Positions 37,149-45,205 of a stretch of DNA of 64,000 nucleotides are shown here, one piece after another. Every line of letters starts with the position of its first letter. Position 1 is the stretch's first letter. Below the pieces are notes generated by a model. The model had not been told where the DNA came from. It did not search any database and saw nothing but the letters and a program-made list of their open reading frames with translations. The DNA lies in NCBI GenBank assembly GCA_030348875.1, contig JAUCEP010000002.1, positions 1,815,001 through 1,879,000 of the forward strand. Reading direction: 5' to 3'. This DNA comes from Ureibacillus composti. Lineage in GTDB: Bacteria > Bacillota > Bacilli > Bacillales_A > Planococcaceae. The position numbers and the translations under genes are program-made.

Positions 37149-38570
37149 ATGACGAGAGAAGTAGATTACGATATTGCAATTGTTGGCTGTGGAGCCGCTG
37201 GAACTGCTGCTGCATTAGCGGCTGCTGAAAAAGCAAAAGAACAAAATGAAAATTTAAAGATTGCTATTTTAGAAAGAGCTGATTTTGACAATCGAGGTGG
37301 AAACACTCGTTGGACAGCAGGTTATATGCGTATGAAAAGTATCGACGAACCGGCCGACAATTTCGTGGAAGATATGATAGCCTTTTCTGACAACTATGGG
37401 GACCGTGCATATATCGAAACACTACATGCAAATGCTGGTTCAACATTACGCTGGGTACAATCAAAAGGTGTAGATTTTGATTTTTTACCAACAATGTTCT
37501 TAACTTCATCTAAACCACGTCTTCTTCCTGTTGGTGGAGGCCGTGCGATCATTGATAATTTATCTCTACGTGCAAGAGCACTAGGAGTAGAAATTATTTA
37601 TGAAGCAACAGCATGGGATCTTACATTAAATGATAGTGGCGCAGTGAACGGTTTAAAAATTCGCATTAAAGGTGGCGAAACCATCACTTTGAATGTGAAT
37701 GCGGTGATCTTAGCTTCTGGTGGGTTCCAAGGTAGTCATGAAATGATGGCTCAATATATTGGTCGCGATGCTCATAAAATCCCAACGGTATGTGAAGGTG
37801 GATTATATAACAAAGGTGAGTCCATACGTATGGCTTTACGAATCGGTGCAAAAGGCGCAGGACAATGGGATGCCTTCCATGCGGAAACGGTCGATCCACG
37901 CAGTAAGCGCGAAGAAGCAGGAGTAATGCTTTATCCGTATGCCATATTAGTTGATCAAAATGGGAAACGCTTCGTCGATGAAGGGATTACAACAATTGAT
38001 GAACAATATGAAGCAGTTGCACGAAAAATTTTCTATGAATGTCCAAATCATATTGCCTATATGATTACTGATCAAAAAATGTTTGATATTCCGAACTATG
38101 AGGAAGCACTTCAAACAGAACAACCTGCTATTGAAGGAAAAACAATTGAAGAATTAGCAAATAAATTACAAATTCCAGCTGAGAACCTAGTTAAAACAGT
38201 AGAAGAATTTAATAATGCGGTTCAACCGGGCGAATTCTTATGGAATAAAAAAGATGGAAAACAAGCAATTGGAATTGAACCACAAAAATCCAATTGGGCT
38301 ATCACAATCGACAAGGGGCCGTATGTAGCTTATCCAATAGTATGTTGCAATGTATTTACAAATGGAGGAATCGCTACAGATCCTCAAGGTCGTGTGATTT
38401 CAAATGATAACGACCCAATTCCAGGATTATATGCAGCTGGCGAAATGACTGGCTTATATTATGGCAAATATCCAGGTGCGACTTCTGTTTTAAGATCTCT
38501 TGTGTTCGGTAAACGTGCAGGTGAGGACGCGGTAGAATATGTAGCTGCGTTAGAAAAAACATTTTCGTAA
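37149..38570 (+). CDS. FAD-dependent dehydrogenase/reductase, tricarballylate-dehydrogenase-like, paralogue 1
   Basis: Flavoprotein of 473 residues in the fumarate-reductase/succinate-dehydrogenase FAD_binding_2 family, closest in style to TcuA. Features: IAIVGCGAAGTAAALAAAE (FAD fold), GGNTRWTAGYMRM, VILASGGFQGSHEMM, and the C-terminal PGLYAAGEMTGLYYGKYPG. Such enzymes oxidise or reduce C=C bonds in di- or tricarboxylates or ketones. It overlaps the ribosome-binding region of the preceding lyase gene, so the two are coupled. It contains no haem motif or signal peptide, so the electron partner is not apparent. The substrate is unknown. Confidence 0.83.
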   Translation: MTREVDYDIAIVGCGAAGTAAALAAAEKAKEQNENLKIAILERADFDNRGGNTRWTAGYMRMKSIDEPADNFVEDMIAFSDNYGDRAYIETLHANAGSTLRWVQSKGVDFDFLPTMFLTSSKPRLLPVGGGRAIIDNLSLRARALGVEIIYEATAWDLTLNDSGAVNGLKIRIKGGETITLNVNAVILASGGFQGSHEMMAQYIGRDAHKIPTVCEGGLYNKGESIRMALRIGAKGAGQWDAFHAETVDPRSKREEAGVMLYPYAILVDQNGKRFVDEGITTIDEQYEAVARKIFYECPNHIAYMITDQKMFDIPNYEEALQTEQPAIEGKTIEELANKLQIPAENLVKTVEEFNNAVQPGEFLWNKKDGKQAIGIEPQKSNWAITIDKGPYVAYPIVCCNVFTNGGIATDPQGRVISNDNDPIPGLYAAGEMTGLYYGKYPGATSVLRSLVFGKRAGEDAVEYVAALEKTFS

Positions 38571-38589
38571 TTAAAAAGGAGGGCATTGA

Positions 38590-39318
38590 GTGGAGTTAAA
38601 AGGAAAAGTAGCATTAGTAACTGGTGGAGGACGCGGGATTGGTCGTGAAACTTCACTATTATTAGCCTCACACGGTGCAGATATTGCTGTATGTGCTAGA
38701 AGTAAACATGAATGTGATGAAGTAGTACAAGCAATTCAAGAAATTCACGGGACAAAAGCAATTACTGTCATTTGTGATGTTGGAGATCCAGAGGCAGTAA
38801 AAAAAGCCATAAAAGAAGTGAAAGAGAAGTTAGGAAAAATCGATATTTTAATTAATAATGCCGGAGTTATGAGTCTAAAACCATTCGTTGAGACATCTGT
38901 TGATGAGTGGCATTGGGTACACGACATTAACTTGCACGCTCCATTTTATTTAAGTAAAGAAGTAATTCCTGAAATGATTGAGAGAAAAGATGGAATCATC
39001 ATCAATATCTCCTCAATTTGGGGGACAAAAGGTGGTCCAAATCGCAGTGCTTATATTTCTTCAAAACACGCCGTCATTGGATTCTCCAAGGCCCTCGGTG
39101 AAGAGTTGAAACCATATGGAATTCGTGTGAATGCTGTTTGTCCTGGACCAGTTGATACAAAAATGACGAATGATATGGCACCAAATATTAATAAAACAGG
39201 TTGGTTACAGCCGATTGATATCGCAAATGTCATTGTTGATTTGTGCTTACCAAAATCAGTTGCCGTCACAGCAACGTCCATAGAGGCATTCGGTGCAGGA
39301 CAACCGGTATCGTCATAA
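38590..39318 (+). CDS. Short-chain dehydrogenase/reductase
   Basis: NAD(P)-dependent oxidoreductase of the classical SDR family, 242 residues. Visible: TGGGRGIGRETSL (T11-G17 cofactor loop), INNAGVMSL, catalytic S142 (NISSIWG), Y155 and K159 (SAYISSKHAVIGF), and VNAVCPGPVDTKM. GTG start follows AAAGGAGGGCATTGA. It lies 19 bases after the flavoprotein gene in the same operon. It might act on a hydroxy-acid intermediate; FabG-like or other alcohol specificity is equally possible. Confidence 0.88.
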   Translation: MELKGKVALVTGGGRGIGRETSLLLASHGADIAVCARSKHECDEVVQAIQEIHGTKAITVICDVGDPEAVKKAIKEVKEKLGKIDILINNAGVMSLKPFVETSVDEWHWVHDINLHAPFYLSKEVIPEMIERKDGIIINISSIWGTKGGPNRSAYISSKHAVIGFSKALGEELKPYGIRVNAVCPGPVDTKMTNDMAPNINKTGWLQPIDIANVIVDLCLPKSVAVTATSIEAFGAGQPVSS

Positions 39319-39354
39319 AAACTAATTATAAGCATTAATTCCTTAGTAGTATTT

Positions 39355-39480
39355 TCGATTGTAGCGGAAGACGGCGACTCCTGCGGGAATAGCGTCAGTC
39401 TTGAGACCCCACAGGAGCTTGCGACGAGGAGGCTCAAGCCACGCCCGCGGAAAGCGTCCGTCTGTAGCGGAAATCGAATT
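39355..39480 (+). repeat. Intergenic repeat family C
   Basis: A GC-rich element with near-complete dyad symmetry at its ends: CGATTGTAGCGGAAGACGG on the left and CCGTCTGTAGCGGAAATCG on the right. The interior GACTCCTGCGGGA and CCCACAGGAGCTTGCGACGA belong to a repeat common between genes in Bacillaceae. It interrupts the middle operon between the SDR and the GlcG-like gene. Confidence 0.8.
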
Positions 39481-39524
39481 AATATATGAAAATAAAATTT
39501 TTAATAGAATAGGAGATTAATAAA

Positions 39525-39968
39525 ATGACTGAATTTGTTAAAGCAATTGAAACAAAAAGCATTAGTTTAGAACTAGCGAACAAGGTATTAGATGCAGCGC
39601 TAGTTAAAGGGAAAGAAATGGGGATTGCATTTAGTATTGCAATTGTTGACCGTACTGGAAATTTAAAAGCATTCGCAGCAATGGACGGCGCACCTGTTTT
39701 AAGCTTAGATATCGCTCAAAATAAAGCATTCTCAGCGGCAGCTTACAACCGTGCAACCCACGAGTGGTATGATCGTTTAAAAGATGATCCACCACTACTA
39801 CACGGGATTGTTCATACACCTAGACTTGTCATCTTCGGTGGAGGTTATCCTATCAAATTAGATGGCGAATTAATCGGTGGGATCGGTGTAAGTGGAGGTC
39901 ATTACACACACGATATGCAAGTTTGTGAAGCAGGTTTAGAAGTTTTACAAGAAATTACACAAGGGTAG
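39525..39968 (+). CDS. GlcG/HbpS-family protein
   Basis: Small cytosolic protein of 147 residues in the GlcG/HbpS (DUF336) family. The pattern is clear: LDAALVKGKEMGIAFSIAIVD, AFAAMDGAPVLSLDIAQNKAFSAAA, PRLVIFGGGYPI and GGIGVSGGHYTHDMQV. Relatives bind haem or a cofactor and often occur beside flavin oxidoreductases of glycolate, propanediol or aromatic catabolism, but the biochemical role is rarely known. It ends 4 bases before a flavoprotein gene, suggesting that the two work together. Start ATG follows ATAGGAGAT. Confidence 0.86.
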   Translation: MTEFVKAIETKSISLELANKVLDAALVKGKEMGIAFSIAIVDRTGNLKAFAAMDGAPVLSLDIAQNKAFSAAAYNRATHEWYDRLKDDPPLLHGIVHTPRLVIFGGGYPIKLDGELIGGIGVSGGHYTHDMQVCEAGLEVLQEITQG

Positions 39969-39972
39969 TGAA

Positions 39973-41370
39973 ATGCCCATGGAAAAAACTTATAACCTAA
40001 TAATAGTAGGTGCTGGAATGGCTGGACTTTGTGCTGCTGCTGAAGCGGCAGCACAAGGTGCAAAGGTTTTAGTACTTGAAAAAGAGGAAGAAATAGGTGG
40101 AAGCTCGTTATTAAGCGGACGCTTTATGGCATTTGCTGAAACGGATCTTCAGAAAAAAGAAGGAATTCAAGATTCTACACAATTATTAGTAGATGATTTA
40201 CTAGCAGTTGGTCAGGGCAAAAACGAAGAAAGTTTAATCGAGGCTTACGGAGAACATCAATACGAAACGTATCAATGGTTAGTTCAAAAAGGGGTACATT
40301 TCCATGCGGTTCAAGCGGTAAGTGGACATAGTGTTCCCCGTGGCCATACGATCACTCCATCTCAAGCTATTTCAACTTTATATCAGTATACTGTGGATAC
40401 AGGTAATGTAACGGTCGAATTAGAAGCTTCTGTTAAACGTCTTCGTAAAAATTCGGAAGGTCGTATTTCAGTAGTCATCTTCGAAAAGAATGGCCTTGAA
40501 TACATTGCAAAATCAGATCAAGGTGTCATCTTAACTTCTGGAGGATTTTCTAGAAGTGAAGAATTGCTCGAACACTTTGCTCCACAATTAAAAGGTGCAC
40601 TTCGGATTGGTGGCAAAGGAAATGTTGGGGATGGCATTAAATTAGCATGGGAACACGGTGCATGGGTACGGGATCTTCCGTATTTACAAGGAACATATGG
40701 TTTCCATCCTACAGCTGATGGACCTCGTAAAAACCAAGCGCACGTATTTTATAAAGGTGCAATCGTCATAAATAAACATGCCAAAAGATTTGTAAATGAA
40801 TCGATTTCTTATAAATTAATTGGCACTGAAGCATTAAAACAACCAGAAGGCATTACGTATCAAGTTTGGGACCAAGAAATTATGAAAGAAAATGTTCCAG
40901 GTGATGCATTATATGACATTGAAAAGCTGAATGAATTGGGATTAATCGAAAAAGCAATTTCTCTAGAGGAATTGGCTGAATTGATTTCAGTACCAAAAGC
41001 ACAGTTAGTTCAAACAGTCGATGAGTATAATCAAGATATTTTAGCTGGTGGCGACAAGGAGTTTGGAAGAACAACTTTAACGCATACGTTTGGAAAGCCA
41101 AAAACAATTAGCAAGGCTCCTTTCTATGCAATGCGTACCACAGTTGCAATGTTAGCTACTTATGCAGGGTTAGCAGTGAATGCGGGTGCACAAGTGTTAA
41201 ATCCATTCCAAGAACCAATTCCAGGCTTATTCGCAGCAGGAGAAATTGTGGGAGGTTTCCACGGTGCAGGATATATGACAGGAAGCTCTCTTGGCAAAGC
41301 AGCAATTTTCGGTCGAATTGCTGCGCAAACAGCATTAACTTCATTCAGTAACAGTCTTCCTCATTTATGA
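39973..41370 (+). CDS. FAD-dependent oxidoreductase of the fumarate-reductase family, paralogue 2
   Basis: Flavoprotein of 465 residues related to those at 37149 and 48414. N-terminal FAD fold NLIIVGAGMAGLCAAAEAA, then GGSSLLSGRFMAFA, GVILTSGGFSRSEELL, and C-terminal PGLFAAGEIVGGFHGAGYMTGSS. It may reduce or dehydrogenate an unsaturated acid, ketone or steroid-like ring (ketosteroid dehydrogenases share the fold). Start ATG 39973 or 39979 is possible; the longer form is used. It is directly behind the GlcG-like gene. The partner and substrate are unknown. Confidence 0.82.
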   Translation: MPMEKTYNLIIVGAGMAGLCAAAEAAAQGAKVLVLEKEEEIGGSSLLSGRFMAFAETDLQKKEGIQDSTQLLVDDLLAVGQGKNEESLIEAYGEHQYETYQWLVQKGVHFHAVQAVSGHSVPRGHTITPSQAISTLYQYTVDTGNVTVELEASVKRLRKNSEGRISVVIFEKNGLEYIAKSDQGVILTSGGFSRSEELLEHFAPQLKGALRIGGKGNVGDGIKLAWEHGAWVRDLPYLQGTYGFHPTADGPRKNQAHVFYKGAIVINKHAKRFVNESISYKLIGTEALKQPEGITYQVWDQEIMKENVPGDALYDIEKLNELGLIEKAISLEELAELISVPKAQLVQTVDEYNQDILAGGDKEFGRTTLTHTFGKPKTISKAPFYAMRTTVAMLATYAGLAVNAGAQVLNPFQEPIPGLFAAGEIVGGFHGAGYMTGSSLGKAAIFGRIAAQTALTSFSNSLPHL

Positions 41371-41420
41371 GTGGTGAGATGAATGCTAAAGGTATTTCTA
41401 TTAAAAGGTATTAAAGCATG

Positions 41421-41562
41421 ACTGAATGAAGTTAAGTCTCCGGCGGATGCCACAGATTTTTAAAGGAAATTTATGGAGCAAGATCGACAAAATCTGGGCG
41501 CATATGTTTTGGCTGTGACGAAAGCTTGCGACAGTCACAAATACGCCAAGTCGTATTTGATA
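41421..41562 (+). repeat. Intergenic repeat family A, copy 3
   Basis: Begins CTGAATGAAGTTAAGTCTCC then GGCGGATGCCACAGATTTTT, closes the first stem with AAAATCTGGGCGC, and ends AAATACGCCAAGTCGTATTTGAT. Compared with copy 4 it has an inserted hairpin, GGCTGTGAC ... GTCACAAAT, in the 3' part. Confidence 0.85.
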
Positions 41563-41610
41563 AACAGAAATAACATTGTAATAGCTTGATTTGAAAGGAG
41601 TTGAAGTCGT

Positions 41611-42459
41611 TTGAAAATTTGGCACCAAAGTTTAACGTCAATTGAAAATGTACCGGCATATCGCGATGCGGTCATTAATCATATACAAAAAATTGCTCGA
41701 CCTGATGTTGAGGTGGTTTTACACGGAATGTCCAATGAGACATATCCAACTGAATATCCAGGTCATTTTATTACGTATTCTTACCTGCAAAATTTGCATC
41801 GAGAACAATTTATTCGAAATGCATTAATTGCTGAAAGTGCTGGCTATGACTGCATGTTTATCGGAACAATACCTGATGTTGGATTGATCGAGGCCAGATC
41901 ACTTGTTGACATTCCAGTGATTGGATATGGGCAAGCATCTATGCACATTGCGTCTATGCTAGGCGATAAAATTGGGATTGTGAATTTTCTAGAGCCTCTA
42001 GCAGATCAATTACGATATAATGCTGGTCGATACGGGTTAAGCCAAAAGCTTGGACCAATTGTTCAAACGAAAGTAGGATTTTACGATATTTTGGAAGGCT
42101 TTAATAATCCGCAACCTGTGATTGATTCATTTGTTGAAAGTGCAGAAAAAGCAATCGCGCAAGGAGCCGATGTAATCATACCTGGTGAAGGGCCGATGAA
42201 TGTCTTCTTAGCGACATATGGCATCAACCGAATTGGGGATGTACCGATTGTTGATTCATTTGCAGCGGGCATCAAAATGTGTGAATCATTAACAGATTTA
42301 AAGAAAAATTCAGGTGTAACGATGACTCGTAAAGGGTATTTCAATGCAAAACCACCTGAAGATGCTGTGAAAAAATTACGAGCGTTTTATCATCAACAAA
42401 GTGACATCCATGCCGGATTAGATTATGGTTTGTCCGTAAAAGCTCAAGTCCAAAAGTAG
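41611..42459 (+). CDS. Aspartate/hydantoin-racemase-fold protein without canonical cysteines
   Basis: Protein of 282 residues in the Asp/Glu/hydantoin racemase and maleate isomerase superfamily. The repeated half-domains are visible as DCMFIGTIPDVGLIEARSL with IPVIGYGQASMHIA, and ADVIIPGEGPMNVFLA with IPVIDSFAAGI-like VPIVDSFAAGIKM. Active members use one cysteine in each half. Here those loops read IGTIPDVG and IPGEGPMN; the only cysteines, C81 and C224, lie in a core strand and a helix. It may therefore be a lyase or isomerase of another mechanism, or a binding protein. TTG start follows GAAAGGAG. It is the last gene of the middle operon. Confidence 0.78.
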   Translation: MKIWHQSLTSIENVPAYRDAVINHIQKIARPDVEVVLHGMSNETYPTEYPGHFITYSYLQNLHREQFIRNALIAESAGYDCMFIGTIPDVGLIEARSLVDIPVIGYGQASMHIASMLGDKIGIVNFLEPLADQLRYNAGRYGLSQKLGPIVQTKVGFYDILEGFNNPQPVIDSFVESAEKAIAQGADVIIPGEGPMNVFLATYGINRIGDVPIVDSFAAGIKMCESLTDLKKNSGVTMTRKGYFNAKPPEDAVKKLRAFYHQQSDIHAGLDYGLSVKAQVQK

Positions 42460-42478
42460 ACTTAATGTAAGAATTTAG

Positions 42479-42520
42479 GATCTGTTCCAAGTAATACTGT
42501 GGGACAGATCTTTCTATTTT
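42479..42520 (+). terminator. Terminator after the middle operon
   Basis: GATCTGTTCC (42479-42488) pairs with GGGACAGATC (42501-42510), one G-T pair, then a T-rich tail. Confidence 0.8.
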
Positions 42521-42870
42521 AGTAATAGGTATTGAGAAAGAAAAGTTTCAGGATAAATTGAATATGTAGAGTTCAGTCTTTTCATCCGTTTACAATAAAG
42601 AGTGTTCCACCAAAAACACCATTTCGTCCATTCAAAGAGTTTTTTATCTCCAAAACTTACTTTTCAACCCCAATAGGAAATTACAGTTCTTATTTAATAA
42701 AACAAAAAACTATCGAAAACTCTTATTTTTTCTTATTTTTATATCTTAATTTGTTAAAGAATCCATTATAATGTAATTATGTATTTACTTCATTCAGCAT
42801 AAATCACACATTTCTTTTAGTGGTGAAAGTAAAATATAAGATTTTACACTTCAGTGGGAGTACAACTTTG
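42521..42870 (+). promoter_or_regulatory. Promoter region of the XylR_N-PucR regulator
   Basis: About 350 AT-rich bases without a gene. A TATAAT-like -10 lies near 42768. The segment ATCCGTTTACAA (about 42583) recurs at 46412 within a cre-like site; here the cre match has two mismatches. No clear operator for the regulator itself was seen. Confidence 0.35.
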
Positions 42871-42975
42871 CCTGAATGAAGTTAAGCCTCCGGCGGATGC
42901 CACAGATTTTTAGCGGAAATTAATCGAGCAAGCTCGATAAAATCTGGGCGCAAATACGCCAAGGCGCATTTGATT
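42850..42975 (+). repeat. Intergenic repeat family A, copy 4
   Basis: The simplest copy: TTCAGTGGG start paired with CTGAATGAAG, GCCTCCGGCGGATGCCACAG, inner hairpin TCGAG-CAA-GCTCGA, ATAAAATCTGGGCGC, and the 3' dyad AAATACGCCAAGGCGCATTTGATT. It ends 17 bases before the regulator start and so lies in its leader RNA if the promoter is upstream. Confidence 0.87.
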
Positions 42976-42992
42976 AGAATAGGGGGAGGCGT

Positions 42993-44828
42993 ATGTTACA
43001 ATCGGAAACATTCGAACACTATGAAGATAAAACAATTTCCACAACATCCGCAACATTTGGCCTGTTAAGAAAAGAATTAATCAGCAATTTGGGAATGAAG
43101 AGAGCAAAAGCCTTTTTATTAAGATATGGTTGGAATTTAGGGGTCGCACACGCAAAAGAAGTGTTGAAAAATCCGACGAAGCTTGAAGATATGCTAAATA
43201 AGGGTGGAGAGTTACACTTACAAACCGGTCAAATTTCAAAGATGATTTCCGAAAGAACACTAGAAATTGGTGAAAATGGTGAGGTAATCTACATTTATGC
43301 AACAGGAAAATGGCTTGATTCATTTGAAGTGAAAGAGCATATAAAAAACCACGGAATTTCTGACCATCCAGTTTGTCACACCCTTGCCGGTCTTGGTAGC
43401 GGTTATACTTCTATGATTCTTAAAAGAAAAGTGTTTTTAAAGGAAATAAAATGCCGTGCAATGGGTCATGAAGATTGTGTGTATGAAATGCGGCTAGAAG
43501 AAGAATGGCATGATCATCCGGAAATGCTAGAAGAAATAAAACTATACAATGAAAGTAGTTTTATTGACGAATTAAATTATACTTATGAACAATTATTAGA
43601 ACAAAAAAATTATATTGAAAAAGTATCTACATTTCATGATACGTTAACTACAAAATTGTCGGAGGGTCAGTCTATTGAGGAACTAGTTCGCACAGTTTCC
43701 GAAACGTTACACCTTCCCGTCACAGTTGAAGATTTAAACTTTCAAGCGCGAATTTATGAAGGATTTACCGAAGGGGAATATGAGAAGCTAAATGAAGACT
43801 TTTTAAATTCTTTATCAAGAACGAGAAGTGGGAAAATCCAATCTGTAACTTATAATAAAACGTTCATTATCCGAGGCCAATATCACAACCGCCTTGTCAC
43901 ACCTATTACAGTTCAAAAGCAAATCATTGGTTATTTTACATTTATTTATAAAGATAAAACTATTGAATTAGAGAACGACATGAAGTTTATTCAGCGTGCA
44001 GCTAGCTCTGCCGCATTATATTTTTTGAATGAAAAAACAAGTATTGAAGCAGTTGAAAACATGAAAGGTTATTTTTTCGAGCAACTGTTATTAAAACAAT
44101 ATGCTTCTGAATCTGGGGTAATTTATCGTGGATATTATATGGGGATTGATTTAAAAGAGCCGTACTATATTGCAACATTAAATTGTTCTTCTAATCAACG
44201 AGATACCTCAAGTATGGAGTTTTATGACCAAATTATTCAATCAATTACTAGATATCTAGAAATGCAAAGTTTTAATATATTAATTACAGAGTTTAACAAA
44301 CAAATTGTGATGCTCTTGCCAAAGGTGCAAGATCTATCATTTATACTGGGGAATATTTTAAGCCACTTAAATAATCAGTTCCGAATAGTGAATTTTCGAA
44401 TTGGACTTAGTAATGTAAGCGATACCATTGAACATATTACCGAGAGTCTAGAAGAGTCTCAAATTGCGCTTCGAATTAATAATGATGACCAGGTCGTTTA
44501 TTTTGAAAATGCAAGTATAGTCGGTACGCTTATAAACTCGAAAAACATGATGACTATTAGAAGAAAAGCAGAAAAGGAATTGCAACCGATCTTACAGCTG
44601 AAGGAAGCGAAACGTGATGAACTCCTTAAAACGATGTATGTTTTCTTACTCAATGGTGGAAACCTTCAACAATCAATTAGTGATCTTTCTTTATCGATGA
44701 GTGGGCTTATGTATCGAGTTTCAAAAATCGAAAAATTATTAAATAAAGAATTACGAAATCCGATTGTTGCTTATGAATTATTGTTGATGTTAGATGCGCT
44801 TAAAATTTTAGGGGATATCGAAGTTTAG
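42993..44828 (+). CDS. XylR_N-V4R-PucR-type regulator of aromatic catabolism
   Basis: Regulator of 611 residues. Residues 20-115 match the XylR N-terminal aromatic-sensor domain (LLRKELISNLGMKRAKAFLL); 120-170 form a V4R module with C128, E151, C154 and C162, the same C-x22-E-x2-C-x7-C spacing as the zinc site of phenol sensors such as MopR and PoxR. W107, 21 residues before C128, aligns with the phenol-pocket Trp. A GAF-like middle (about 215-350) and a PucR/CdaR-like part follow, ending with a helix-turn-helix (about 545-605). There is no sigma-54 AAA+ domain. ATG follows AGGGGGAGG. It probably activates the surrounding operons when a phenolic compound binds. Confidence 0.85.
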   Translation: MLQSETFEHYEDKTISTTSATFGLLRKELISNLGMKRAKAFLLRYGWNLGVAHAKEVLKNPTKLEDMLNKGGELHLQTGQISKMISERTLEIGENGEVIYIYATGKWLDSFEVKEHIKNHGISDHPVCHTLAGLGSGYTSMILKRKVFLKEIKCRAMGHEDCVYEMRLEEEWHDHPEMLEEIKLYNESSFIDELNYTYEQLLEQKNYIEKVSTFHDTLTTKLSEGQSIEELVRTVSETLHLPVTVEDLNFQARIYEGFTEGEYEKLNEDFLNSLSRTRSGKIQSVTYNKTFIIRGQYHNRLVTPITVQKQIIGYFTFIYKDKTIELENDMKFIQRAASSAALYFLNEKTSIEAVENMKGYFFEQLLLKQYASESGVIYRGYYMGIDLKEPYYIATLNCSSNQRDTSSMEFYDQIIQSITRYLEMQSFNILITEFNKQIVMLLPKVQDLSFILGNILSHLNNQFRIVNFRIGLSNVSDTIEHITESLEESQIALRINNDDQVVYFENASIVGTLINSKNMMTIRRKAEKELQPILQLKEAKRDELLKTMYVFLLNGGNLQQSISDLSLSMSGLMYRVSKIEKLLNKELRNPIVAYELLLMLDALKILGDIEV

Positions 44829-44858
44829 AAAATAATAGTATAAAAAATTATTTAAAAT

Positions 44859-44906
44859 TGGGTGTTTTGTCAGTTATTTTATAGCTGAGGAAACACCCAT
44901 TTTTAT
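44859..44906 (+). terminator. Terminator after the regulator
   Basis: TGGGTGTTTTGTCAG and CTGAGGAAACACCCA pair with one small bulge, followed by a T-rich run. Confidence 0.8.
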
Positions 44907-45205
44907 TATTTTTTTGATGAATAAAACGTTTTCAATCGATTTCGAAAAACCAATAAAATTTATTGAAATTTGCTTTTAAAGTTAAATGTTTTTTGTTCTT
45001 ACAATTTTCTGAAAAAATCGATAAATTTGTATCAAGAAGTAAACTAATGGCACTGTAATTAATTGTTGAAAGTTTTAATACGGACATTGTCTTAACAAAT
45101 TGGACGCGGTCATGGGGTGATGTAGGTTTCGAAAATGGGGGGGAATTCATTACCTTGAGCAGTTCAACATTGACACAGGCCAAAATAAAAAAAGGGGTGT
45201 AGTAC
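44907..45205 (+). promoter_or_regulatory. Leader of the third catabolic operon
   Basis: About 300 bases without a gene on the plus strand. AATAAAACGTTTTCA (44921-44935) resembles a cre site with two mismatches. The stretch TTGACACAGG close to the gene start could be part of a promoter, but no confident -10 was found. The ribosome-binding site is AAAGGGGTG. Confidence 0.35.
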
